NCBI GenBank assembly: GCA_013791885.1
Contig: VMSZ01000038.1
Location: forward strand, 62,001 to 126,000
From: Sulfurimonas sp.
GTDB taxonomy: Bacteria > Campylobacterota > Campylobacteria > Campylobacterales > Sulfurimonadaceae
Direction of reading: 5' to 3'
DNA length: 64,000 bases
The notes below the pieces were generated by a model that was not told where the DNA came from, made no database searches, and saw only the letters and a list, made by a program, of their open reading frames with translations. Of the stretch, positions 34,215-41,953 are shown piece after piece; the first letter of the stretch is position 1, and each line of letters opens with the position of its first letter. The position numbers and the translations under genes were made by a program.

Positions 34215-35138
34215 CTAAAAAATACTCAGTCCTGTTTTCGTCGTAAAAAGCTCTAACGCTTTTGTGCCCACAAGCGAATTTCCTTGCGCGTTGAGGCCGG
34301 GGGAGAAGACGGCTATGCCCATCACTTTTGGAATAAGTGCAACTATGCCTCCGCCCACACCGCTTTTTCCGGGGAGTCCTACATGAAACGCAAAGTCTCC
34401 CGAAGCGTCATAATGGCCGCAGGTGAGCATGACTGCATTTATGCGTTTAGCTTGGTTGGGTGAGATAAACTGTTTGGCACACAGAGGGTCAATACCGTGG
34501 TTTGCAAGGTAGAGCATGGAGCGAGAGAGAGTTTTTGTGCTCATTTCAAGCGCGCAAAGTTTGAAGTAGGTCTCAACTACATCTTGTACTTCATTATCGA
34601 GATTGCCAAAACTTTTCATAAGGTTAGCAAGAGCAAGATTTCTGTGTCCGTGCTCCATTTCTGAAGCGGCTACGACAGGATTCGAAGCAATGCTGTTGTT
34701 GCAAGAGACCTCCTGAATAAATTTTTGAACTTCTTCAAAGGCTGTTTCTTTATTTCCATAATGGTTTATAAGCGCATCAGCGACAACAATAGCGCCTGCG
34801 TTTATGAAAGGATTACGGGGTTTTCCTCTTTCATATTCGAGCTGAACGAGCGAGTTAAAAGGATTGCCCGAAGGTTCACGCCCTACGCGTTTGTATAAAT
34901 CTTTGCTGTAGAACTTTAGTGCAAGGGTAAAACTAAATACTTTGGAAATGCTCTGGATGGAAAAAAGTGTATCTGCAACACCGACACTGTATTGCATGCC
35001 GTTAAAAAGTGTAATGCTCATGGCAAACTGTTTTTTTTCTACACTTGCGAGAGCAGGGATGTAGTCTGCAACTTTCCCCTTTTCCAAAAGAGGTTCGACC
35101 TCCGCCGCAATCTCATTTAAAATAGCTTGATAGTCCAT
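34215..35138 (-). CDS. glsA: Glutaminase
   Basis: 307 residues from ATG 35138, preceded by AGGA at good distance; an upstream in-frame start lacks one. Serine-dependent beta-lactamase-like glutaminase fold with the SxxK pair Ser63-Ile-Ser-Lys66 (FSIQSISKVF). Further on come GNPFNSLVQLEYERGKPRNPFINAGAIVV and CGHYDASGDFAFHVGLPGKSGVGGG, all typical of the family. It releases ammonium from glutamine in the cytoplasm. It is next to the nitrate-assimilation block but on its own transcript; a shared role in nitrogen balance is only suggestive. Confidence 0.93.
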   Translation of the reverse strand: MDYQAILNEIAAEVEPLLEKGKVADYIPALASVEKKQFAMSITLFNGMQYSVGVADTLFSIQSISKVFSFTLALKFYSKDLYKRVGREPSGNPFNSLVQLEYERGKPRNPFINAGAIVVADALINHYGNKETAFEEVQKFIQEVSCNNSIASNPVVAASEMEHGHRNLALANLMKSFGNLDNEVQDVVETYFKLCALEMSTKTLSRSMLYLANHGIDPLCAKQFISPNQAKRINAVMLTCGHYDASGDFAFHVGLPGKSGVGGGIVALIPKVMGIAVFSPGLNAQGNSLVGTKALELFTTKTGLSIF

Positions 35139-35192
35139 AACAAATCCTAGGCATTTAGTTGTCAAACTATAACATAAGAAAAAAAATTGTCG

Positions 35193-36377
35193 CTATGCCA
35201 GGATGTCAAAACAGACGATGCAATCGCACTTGTCCAGAGATATTCTCGCAGAGTAGGTTCTGCACATATTTCCACTCGCTTTTGAGATGTACTTTGAGCT
35301 GAGGTAATCCCCGCGGGAGGAGTCTTTGGCAATAAAGTAGTACTCTCTGAGGCTATGGTCATGCCCATCTTTACAGGGTGTATAAAGGTATCGCTCTTCT
35401 GAATGGATACGCGTCGCGCCAATCTGCAAACCACTTTCTGCATGAATGATATAGATGGCTTCAAGCTTAGGAGTCTGCGCAATTATTTCAGATATTTGAG
35501 CTTCTTGGTCTTGTGCATTTTGCTCAAGTATGGTGAGAACTTTTTGTGTCAGTTCTTTGGAATGATGCAAGAGCATTTTTTTTCTCTCAAGACGCTCTTT
35601 GATAATGTTCTTGTAGCTCTTGCCAATATAATCTATTGAACTTCCTATCTGCGCAATCAGGGCTGCGTTTATGCTGTTCTGGGGTTTGCAAAACCAAAAT
35701 CCCTGAAAAATATCTATCTCTTTTTGAACACAGGAGAGAATTTCATCTTTATGCTCAACTCCCTCAGCCAGTACTATAGCTCCTATTTTATGGCACATAT
35801 TGGAGATAGCAGACAAAATCTCAGAGTTCACAAAGTTGTTGTGAACATTGTAAATAAGAGATCTGTCTACTTTTACAATATCGGGCTTTATAAATTCGAG
35901 TCTGTCAAAACTCGAGTAACCGGTTCCAAAGTCATCTATGGCAATTACAAAGCCGTGTTTTTTGTATTTGTCTATAAATTTTTTGAGAATATGGGAGTCT
36001 TTAATCCTGTCTTCTTTTACCTCTATGACAATATTTGCCGGAGGAATATTGTACTTGTAAACGGTAGGCACGAAGCTGTTATCCTGTTCATTTTCAATAA
36101 CGGAAGATTCAAAGTTTAAAAAAAGCAGAACACTTTTATCTTGTTGGTAATACTCTTGAAACTTTAAAAGGGCGAGCTCTCTTACATACTCATCCAATTT
36201 ACAGGAAAGATTCTCTTTTTTCGCCTGATCAAAAAGATACAGAGGAGAGATTGCTTCTCCATATCTGTCGGTTGCCCTCGTGAGTGCCTCGTAAGCAAAG
36301 ATTTTCTTATCTTTAATGGACACTATCGGTTGTAAGTATATCTCAATGTTTTTTTCATTTATTAAATCATTTATCAT
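35193..36377 (-). CDS. EAL-domain c-di-GMP phosphodiesterase with C-terminal PDC-like sensor
   Basis: 394 residues, no signal or membrane helix. The EAL domain spans residues 5-240: FAYEALTR, metal-binding positions in FLNFE and EVKED, DDFGTGYSSFDRL, KVDRSLI and AEGVE, so the active site looks complete. A helical linker follows. The C-terminal 100 residues (PKLEAIYIIHAESGLQIGATRI, REYYFIAKDSSRGDYLSSKYIS) form a cytosolic PDC-like sensor. The final stretch has five cysteines, including CDCIVC. It likely degrades c-di-GMP in response to a small molecule. Its upstream region carries a copy of the nitrate-promoter box. Confidence 0.87.
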   Translation of the reverse strand: MINDLINEKNIEIYLQPIVSIKDKKIFAYEALTRATDRYGEAISPLYLFDQAKKENLSCKLDEYVRELALLKFQEYYQQDKSVLLFLNFESSVIENEQDNSFVPTVYKYNIPPANIVIEVKEDRIKDSHILKKFIDKYKKHGFVIAIDDFGTGYSSFDRLEFIKPDIVKVDRSLIYNVHNNFVNSEILSAISNMCHKIGAIVLAEGVEHKDEILSCVQKEIDIFQGFWFCKPQNSINAALIAQIGSSIDYIGKSYKNIIKERLERKKMLLHHSKELTQKVLTILEQNAQDQEAQISEIIAQTPKLEAIYIIHAESGLQIGATRIHSEERYLYTPCKDGHDHSLREYYFIAKDSSRGDYLSSKYISKASGNMCRTYSARISLDKCDCIVCFDILA

Positions 36378-36383
36378 GGTGCT

Positions 36384-36432
36384 ATTATGATGAAATATCC
36401 AAGTTTTTTCTTCAAGAAAGTGTATAAATATT
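36384..36432 (-). promoter_or_regulatory. EAL gene promoter with nitrate-type box
   Basis: TGTATAAATATT at 36421-36432 is identical over 12 bases to the box upstream of nrtA and narK. Read on the minus strand, a CATAAT -10 (36384-36389) lies about 38 bases closer to the EAL start codon at 36377. The box also touches the end of the nasA gene (stop at 36435), so it could have arisen within that small gap by chance. Confidence 0.4.
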
Positions 36433-36434
36433 CA

Positions 36435-38414
36435 TCACACTTTTTCTATTTTTACGGCACTGTGATTATAGTCAGGTTCAAAAGACTCTTTGTCGAGCAG
36501 GTCGTTTGTCAGGTAGTTTATTTCACGGTTACTTATGGGAATAAAGATATTTTTTTCATTGATTCTTTCCGTTACAAGCGCTTTTGTTTTAAGAGTTCCT
36601 CTTGTTGAGCTCACAAGGATTTCGTCCCCGTCTTTTATCTTCAAAAGTTCTGCATCATTTGGATGTATTTCACAAAAATTAAGTTCTTTGAATTTTAAAA
36701 GCGTTGCCGGAAGATTCGTTTTTGTCCCGCTGTGCCACTGGTCTCTTGTTCTTCCTGTAAGCAGAACAAAAGGGTATTCCAAACTTGTTTTTTCACTCAG
36801 CAGCTTGTTCTCGACAAAAAAGAGATTGCCTTTTTTGTCGGGCGTTAAAAAGTTCTTAATCTTTTCTCCCCATACAAAGGGCTTTTCTCTGAGCTTTGCG
36901 TAATCAATTTCTGCCATATCCATGTAGCTGTTTAGCTTCGTCATAGCCTGATACTCTTCAAATATCTCTTGTGTGTTTTTAAAATTAAATGCCTCTTTGT
37001 AGCCGAGTTTTTGGGCAAGCAGCTGAAAAATCTCCCAGTCAGGTTTGCACTCGATGGAGGTACGTGTGAGTTTTTCCTGCTTGGTGATGGTGCGGTCAAG
37101 ATTTGTCTGCGTTCCCTCTTTTTCTCCCCAAGGTGCGGCAGGAAGCTTTATATGAGCAAATTTTGAAGTCTCAGAATTTTCATAGGCGTTTATCTCTACA
37201 ACCATAGGTATTTTTTTTATGAGTGCTTCAACTTTGTTTCTGTTTGGAAGATGATAAACCGGGTCGGTGTGGCAGACAATGAGCACGTCAAGTTTGGCTT
37301 CCAACATCTGGGTTGCCGTAAGCCCCGGTTTATTGTCTATTTTGTCTGTTTTCCAAAACTCAGCAACTTTTTTTATGCTCTGCTCATCAAAGCCGAGGTG
37401 AACAGCTAGCATAGTTGAAAGTCCTCCAACTTCACGTCCGCCCATTGCGTTTGGCTGTCCTGTTAAACTGAGCGGACCGTTTCCTTCTTTAAATATCTTG
37501 CCGGTGAGAAGATGCGTGTTAATAAGCGCCAGGTTTTTGTCTACACCCTGCACGGACTGGTTGAGTCCCATAGTCCAGGCTGTGATGATATTTTCACTAT
37601 TCTTATAGAGCTCAAAAAATTCTTCGAACTGCTCATGAGAAAGCCCTGTGCGTTTGAGCATTTTTGTCACGGGAACTCTTTTAAATTTATTTTTGAGCAG
37701 TTCAAAGTTGTTAATGTGCTCTGCTACAAACTCTTTGTTGTAAAGCTCTTCATCTATAAGTCTTTTTGAAATAAGGTTAAAAAAGTCGATGTCACTTCCA
37801 ACTCGAAGGGGCAAATAAAGGTCTGCGTTTTTTGCAGTGTCTGTTAAACGCGGGTCAATAACGACCACTTTGAGCCCTTGCTTTTTGGCCTTTTTTATCT
37901 GGTTGTGAAAAACGACATGCGCCTCAGCCGTATTTGCACCGGCGAGAATGAGAAGGTCTGACCTGAAAATATCGTTCATGCGAAGAGGCACAAAGTCGGC
38001 TCCCAAAGATTTTTTGTAGGCAACGACAGCGCTTGACATGCAGGTGCGGCTGTTTGTATCCACATTGTTTGTACCTAAAAAACCTTTGCCGAGTTTGTTT
38101 GCTATATAGTAGTCTTCTGTGAGGAGTTGTCCTGAGAGGTAAAAACCGATTTTATCTTTGGGTGTTTGTTCTATTTTCTTGGCAATTGCGTTTAGGGACT
38201 CTTCCCAGGTACTTATTTTGTACTCATCACTGATTGCGTTTCGCATATGCGGGCGAAGAAGTCTTGAACTTGTTTCTATACTAATGAGTTCGGAAACGCC
38301 TTTAGAACAAAGATTTCCCTCATTGACAGGATAAGTGATTTCCCCTATAAGTTTGTCTTTATCAAACTCCAAACCGCATCCAACACCGCAATACCCACAT
38401 ACAGACCTAATCAT
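36435..38414 (-). CDS. nasA: Assimilatory nitrate reductase catalytic subunit (molybdopterin)
   Basis: 659 residues from ATG 38414, preceded by GGGGTG; a GTG four codons upstream is also possible. The [4Fe-4S] motif is Cys6, Cys9, Cys13, Cys36. Mo-bisMGD signatures follow, such as SRTCMSSAVVAYKKSLG, where the cysteine is the expected Mo ligand, and NQSVQGVDKN / LTGQPNAMGGREVGG. No twin-arginine signal, so cytoplasmic. It reduces nitrate to nitrite using ferredoxin or flavodoxin. It is divergent from nrtA and part of a block with two nitrate transporters, CysG and NirA, which separates it from respiratory NapA. Confidence 0.9.
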   Translation of the reverse strand: MIRSVCGYCGVGCGLEFDKDKLIGEITYPVNEGNLCSKGVSELISIETSSRLLRPHMRNAISDEYKISTWEESLNAIAKKIEQTPKDKIGFYLSGQLLTEDYYIANKLGKGFLGTNNVDTNSRTCMSSAVVAYKKSLGADFVPLRMNDIFRSDLLILAGANTAEAHVVFHNQIKKAKKQGLKVVVIDPRLTDTAKNADLYLPLRVGSDIDFFNLISKRLIDEELYNKEFVAEHINNFELLKNKFKRVPVTKMLKRTGLSHEQFEEFFELYKNSENIITAWTMGLNQSVQGVDKNLALINTHLLTGKIFKEGNGPLSLTGQPNAMGGREVGGLSTMLAVHLGFDEQSIKKVAEFWKTDKIDNKPGLTATQMLEAKLDVLIVCHTDPVYHLPNRNKVEALIKKIPMVVEINAYENSETSKFAHIKLPAAPWGEKEGTQTNLDRTITKQEKLTRTSIECKPDWEIFQLLAQKLGYKEAFNFKNTQEIFEEYQAMTKLNSYMDMAEIDYAKLREKPFVWGEKIKNFLTPDKKGNLFFVENKLLSEKTSLEYPFVLLTGRTRDQWHSGTKTNLPATLLKFKELNFCEIHPNDAELLKIKDGDEILVSSTRGTLKTKALVTERINEKNIFIPISNREINYLTNDLLDKESFEPDYNHSAVKIEKV

Positions 38415-38440
38415 AATACACCCCACACTACTAATTATTA

Positions 38441-38513
38441 AAACGCAAAATGAGCAAAGCCCATCTTTGCTACGCTAGCCGCTAAGGCACTAAAGCTTGC
38501 CCTTTTAGGGCAA
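38441..38513 (+). repeat. Structured intergenic repeat family B, copy 2
   Basis: AAACGCAAAATG opens the element. Hairpin 1 (38445-38470) pairs GCAAAATG with CATCTTTGC around AGCAAAGC. TACGCT leads to hairpin 2 (GCCGCTAAGGC), then ACTAAAGC and hairpin 3 (TTGCCC TTTT AGGGCAA). It lies between the nasA start and the nrtA promoter. Confidence 0.82.
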
Positions 38514-38559
38514 ATGAAATAGAATTATACACAAAAGTTTAATGTAAAACTAAGATTAT

Positions 38560-38616
38560 ACTGTATAAATATTAATCAGTAATATGATGTTTTTCCATTC
38601 AGCGCTCTGATACAAT
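38560..38616 (+). promoter_or_regulatory. nrtA promoter with shared 15-bp operator
   Basis: ACTGTATAAATATTA at 38560-38574 is exactly repeated upstream of narK at 43648-43662. In both promoters TCCATTC follows 20 bases after the box (38594-38600 here) and a -10 hexamer comes 10-11 bases later (TACAAT, 38611-38616). The box centre is therefore near -56, a usual place for an activator. Confidence 0.72.
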
Positions 38617-38657
38617 GTTGCCATGAGAAAGTACTAATGAAAACTTAAGGAGTTGGA

Positions 38658-40046
38658 ATGTTAAGTAAAATTGTAAAAATTGGATTGGGATTGTCACTTG
38701 TTGCAACATCGTTGTTGGCTGAGTTAGAGAAAAAAGAGTTGACCATAGGTTTTATTGCCTTAACGGATTGTGCTCCGATAGTCATTGCTGAAGAAAAAGG
38801 TTTTTTTGACAAAAACGGTTTGGATGTACATGTTGTAAAAGAGGGTGGCGGATGGCCTGGTATCCAGCAAAAAGTGATTAGCGGAGAGTATGACTTCTCG
38901 CACGCACTCGCCGGAATGCCGATTGCCGCTACATTAGGTATTAACGGAAATGCAAATCTTCAAGCTGTGTTATCACTTGACTTTAACGGAAACGGTATCA
39001 CTTTTGGAAATAAAATCATCAACGAGATGAAAAAATACGGAATGGATGAGAAAAAACGACCGCTTGGTTCTGAGTCACTTAAGAAGTATATAGATGCAAA
39101 ACACGCAGCCGAGGGTGACAACTACCAGCCGTTGAACTTCGGGATGGTTCACCCTGTTTCAACGCACAACTATGAGCTTCGTTACTGGATGGCAAGTTCT
39201 GGGATTCAGCCTGACCGTGACACGACGATTAAACCTTTCCCTCCGCCGACTATGCCATCAAACCTGATAGCAGGAAACATTGAGGGTTACTGTGTAGGCG
39301 AGCCTTGGAATGAGAGAATTGTTCTTATGAAAGAGGGCTCAACACTTGTAACGAACTATGACATTTGGAACAACAACCCTGAAAAGGTACTTCAAACGCG
39401 AGCAGATTTCATTACGAAAAACCCTGAGACGACCAAGGCTGTTATGAAAGCGGTAATTGAAGCGCAAATGTGGCTGGATGCTTCGTGGGAAAACCGTAAA
39501 GAAGCGGCAAAAATTTTGAGCCAAAAGAACTATGTAAATGCACCGGTCAATGTTTTGGAAAAATCGATGATAGGGACATTTCAGTACCTCAAAGGGCAAA
39601 AATCTGAGTCAAATCCTCAGTTTAATGTTTTTGCAAACTACTATGCGGCATATCCGTTTTACTCACACGGTATGTGGTTTATCACACAGATGTACAGATG
39701 GGGACAGATTGACAAAGCTGTAGATATGAAAGCAGTGATTGAGTCTGTGTACAGACCCGATTTATTTGAGATTGCAGCTAAAGAAGTCGGCTACACATTG
39801 CCTCCAAGCGCATGGAAAAAAGACGGTGTGGACAAATACAATATGTTTATGGATGGTAAAGTGTATGACCCCAATCAAGCGGTTGAGTACATCTACAGCT
39901 TTGATGTAAACGGAGCAGTGGTGAGTAAAGCTGATTTAAAAGCGGCAAACAAATGGGAAGGAAGTCTAAAAACTGCCCAACCGGAATACTCATGCCAATA
40001 TGGCCCGGCAGGATGTGCTGATCCGAAGTATGTGACGAAAAAATAG
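38658..40046 (+). CDS. nrtA: Nitrate ABC transporter substrate-binding protein
   Basis: 462 residues. Sec signal (MLSKIVKIGLGLSLVATSLLA). The NrtA/CmpA-type fold begins LTIGFIALTDCAPIVIAEEKGFFDKNGL, with VKEGGGWPGIQQKVISGEYDFSHALAGMP. GNIEGYCVGEPWNERIV near residue 210 is the strongly conserved ligand-proximal segment. It binds nitrate (or nitrite) in the periplasm. It is followed, after a REP pair and a long hairpin, by the permease and ATPase genes. Strong ribosome site AAGGAG before the start. Confidence 0.92.
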   Translation: MLSKIVKIGLGLSLVATSLLAELEKKELTIGFIALTDCAPIVIAEEKGFFDKNGLDVHVVKEGGGWPGIQQKVISGEYDFSHALAGMPIAATLGINGNANLQAVLSLDFNGNGITFGNKIINEMKKYGMDEKKRPLGSESLKKYIDAKHAAEGDNYQPLNFGMVHPVSTHNYELRYWMASSGIQPDRDTTIKPFPPPTMPSNLIAGNIEGYCVGEPWNERIVLMKEGSTLVTNYDIWNNNPEKVLQTRADFITKNPETTKAVMKAVIEAQMWLDASWENRKEAAKILSQKNYVNAPVNVLEKSMIGTFQYLKGQKSESNPQFNVFANYYAAYPFYSHGMWFITQMYRWGQIDKAVDMKAVIESVYRPDLFEIAAKEVGYTLPPSAWKKDGVDKYNMFMDGKVYDPNQAVEYIYSFDVNGAVVSKADLKAANKWEGSLKTAQPEYSCQYGPAGCADPKYVTKK

Positions 40047-40058
40047 ACTAAGTACTCA

Positions 40059-40112
40059 CTCCCATGCTCTGCGTGGGAGCGTATATATGCATTCCCACGC
40101 AGAGCATGGGAA
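40059..40112. repeat. Paired inverted REP-type palindromes
   Basis: CTCCCATGC TCT GCGTGGGAG (40059-40079) and TTCCCACGC AGA GCATGGGAA (40092-40112) face each other across twelve bases. Arms are nearly identical to the pair at 3200-3277. It follows the nrtA stop. Confidence 0.85.
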
Positions 40113-40123
40113 CAAGTTGCAAA

Positions 40124-40167
40124 TTGAATTTAAAAATAACTAAAGTTTTAGCTATTTTTAAATTCAA
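40124..40167 (+). other. Long perfect hairpin between nrtA and nrtB
   Basis: Perfect 15-base arms (TTGAATTTAAAAATA and its complement) continue after one mismatch with CTAAA/TTTAG, giving about 20 paired positions around GT. No T-run follows, so it is more likely an mRNA-stabilising or read-through-damping structure that keeps the binding protein in excess over NrtBC than a full terminator. Confidence 0.75.
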
Positions 40168-40181
40168 AACGAAGGAATAAA

Positions 40182-40997
40182 ATGAATTCAGAACTTATAA
40201 AAAAAATAGTGCTGCCACTACTCGTGTTTGCGCTTATAATACAAATATGGTCGGCTATTGCAGGAAATGTTGCCTCTTTTCCGACACCGAGCGAAACTTA
40301 TACAGCTGCGTTTGGCGGGATAGATGAGGATGGTGAAGAGATTATCGGGGTTTTATCCGACCCGTTTTATGTCAACAATCAAGACGATATGGGTATCTTC
40401 TGGCAAATTATGGAATCACTTAAAAGAGTATTCGCCGGATTTGTATTAGCGATTTTAGTCGGTGTTCCTGTTGGCCTGCTAATCGGTATGAGTAAAAACG
40501 CACAGTACGCATTGAACCCGTTTATTCAAATATTTAAGCCGGTTTCACCTTTGGCGTGGCTGCCGCTGTTGCTGTTTATATTTAAAGATATCAACTTAAC
40601 GGCTATTTCGACAATTTTCATTACTTCTATCTGGCCGATTATCATCAACACGGCTTTGGGTGTGAAAAATGTCAGCGAAGATTATATGAACGTGGCAAAG
40701 GTTTTAAGATTTTCTCCACTTGAAAAAATTGTACAGATAATTTTACCGGTAGCTGTACCTTTTATTTTCACTGGAATGCGTCTTTCACTTGGGATTGCAT
40801 GGCTTGTAATTGTCGCGGCAGAGATGCTGACAGGCGGAATCGGGATTGGTTTTTGGATTTGGGATGAGTATAACAATTTGAACTACCACAACATTATCAT
40901 CGGGATTATCGTAGTCGGTCTTATCGGTTTTGTACTCGACATTTTGATGGGAAAAATTGCGGATTATTTTGATTATACAAAGAGAGGAAAAGCATAA
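40182..40997 (+). CDS. nrtB: Nitrate ABC transporter permease
   Basis: 271 residues. About six membrane helices and the EAA-like loop of binding-protein-dependent permeases (AKVLRFSPLEKIVQIILPVAVPFIFTGMRLSLGIAW), as in NrtB/SsuC. A loop after the first helix (residues about 30-65, with DEDGEEIIG) projects into the periplasm. Its stop overlaps the start of the ATPase gene by one base. It takes nitrate from NrtA. Confidence 0.9.
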   Translation: MNSELIKKIVLPLLVFALIIQIWSAIAGNVASFPTPSETYTAAFGGIDEDGEEIIGVLSDPFYVNNQDDMGIFWQIMESLKRVFAGFVLAILVGVPVGLLIGMSKNAQYALNPFIQIFKPVSPLAWLPLLLFIFKDINLTAISTIFITSIWPIIINTALGVKNVSEDYMNVAKVLRFSPLEKIVQIILPVAVPFIFTGMRLSLGIAWLVIVAAEMLTGGIGIGFWIWDEYNNLNYHNIIIGIIVVGLIGFVLDILMGKIADYFDYTKRGKA

Positions 40998-41788
40998 TGA
41001 GCAAGTTTTTAAGTTTAGAAGGGATTGAGAAAAGATTTCCTATTCCGGGAAAAGAAGACTATGTGGCTGTGACGGATGTGAATCTTGAGATAAAAGAGAA
41101 TGAGATTATCGCAATTATCGGGCACAGCGGTTGCGGGAAAAGTACGCTCTTAAATATGATCTCCGGTCTTGATGCACAAACAGAGGGTGCAATATTATTG
41201 GAAAACCAGCATGTCAAAGGTCCAGGGCCTGAGCGTGCGGTTGTTTTTCAAAACCACTCACTGCTTCCATGGCTGACAGTGTACCAAAACATAGAGATGG
41301 CCGTAAAAAAAGTTATGCCCCAGCTGAGTGCATTTGAACTCAGACAAAGAGTTGAGAAGTTTGTAAGTATGGTAAATCTTGACCATGCCAAAGACAAACT
41401 TCCAGGAGAGATAAGCGGTGGTATGAAACAGCGCGTGGGGATTGCCAGAGCACTTTCAATTAAACCAAAAGTACTGCTCATGGACGAGCCTTTTGGAGCG
41501 CTTGATTCACTGACAAGAGCAAATCTGCAAGAGCATCTTATGCGTATTCAGGAGAGTGTGAAAAACACGGTTGTCATTATTACGCATGACATTGACGAAG
41601 CGGTACTGCTCAGCGACAGAGTTATCATGATGACAAATGGTCCGGATGCGACAATCGGTGAAATTTTAGAGGTAAATATTCCGCGTCCACGTAACAGAGT
41701 TGAGTTGCAGAGTGACCCGGAATACATCCGTTGCCGTGAAGCAATTTTGAGCTTTTTATATGAGAAATTTGCAAAAGACGATGAATAA
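40997..41788 (+). CDS. nrtC: Nitrate ABC transporter ATPase
   Basis: 263 residues. Walker A GHSGCGKST (about 42-50), Q-loop VFQNHSLLPW, signature ISGGMKQRVGIARAL, Walker B LLMDEPFGALD, and switch histidine in IITHD. Single-domain ATPase of the NrtD type, without the NrtA-like C-terminal domain that cyanobacterial NrtC carries. It therefore probably acts as a homodimer; nrtD would be an equally valid symbol. Confidence 0.9.
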   Translation: MSKFLSLEGIEKRFPIPGKEDYVAVTDVNLEIKENEIIAIIGHSGCGKSTLLNMISGLDAQTEGAILLENQHVKGPGPERAVVFQNHSLLPWLTVYQNIEMAVKKVMPQLSAFELRQRVEKFVSMVNLDHAKDKLPGEISGGMKQRVGIARALSIKPKVLLMDEPFGALDSLTRANLQEHLMRIQESVKNTVVIITHDIDEAVLLSDRVIMMTNGPDATIGEILEVNIPRPRNRVELQSDPEYIRCREAILSFLYEKFAKDDE

Positions 41789-41813
41789 ATAGAAGACTTA
41801 AAACTGAAGTTTT

Positions 41814-41908
41814 CTCCCCTATTTGGAAGATAGGGTTAGCTTTAGGGGTGGCAAGGGGCTAAAAGTCCCTGCCGATTAAACGGACGCGTTCGTTTAAGTG
41901 CATAACAT
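41814..41908 (-). repeat. Structured intergenic repeat family A, copy 3
   Basis: Inverted copy. Read on the minus strand: TTATGCAC, hairpin 1 (TTAAACG AACGCGTC CGTTTAA), the core GGCAGGGAC..CCCCTTGCC..ACCCCTAAAGCTA, and hairpin 3 (CCCTAT..ATAGGG). The core is less conserved than in the other three copies. It lies after nrtC and before the kinase/phosphatase promoter (TATAAT at 41919-41924). Confidence 0.8.
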
Positions 41909-41953
41909 AAGTAATAGTATATAATCGATAAAATATTTTTATAAAGAGTGAAA

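Noticed and set aside
33700-34215. Cobalamin riboswitch upstream of btuB
   Set aside because: Looked for B12-box-like and conserved junction sequences on the minus strand; only the family A repeat and a small ORF are there.
36387-36608. 73-codon plus-strand frame over the end of nasA
   Set aside because: Antisense of the reductase 3' end and the EAL promoter; low-complexity aromatic composition, no support.
40124-40167. Rho-independent terminator between nrtA and nrtB
   Set aside because: The stem is long, but no T-run follows and nrtB has no clear promoter of its own.
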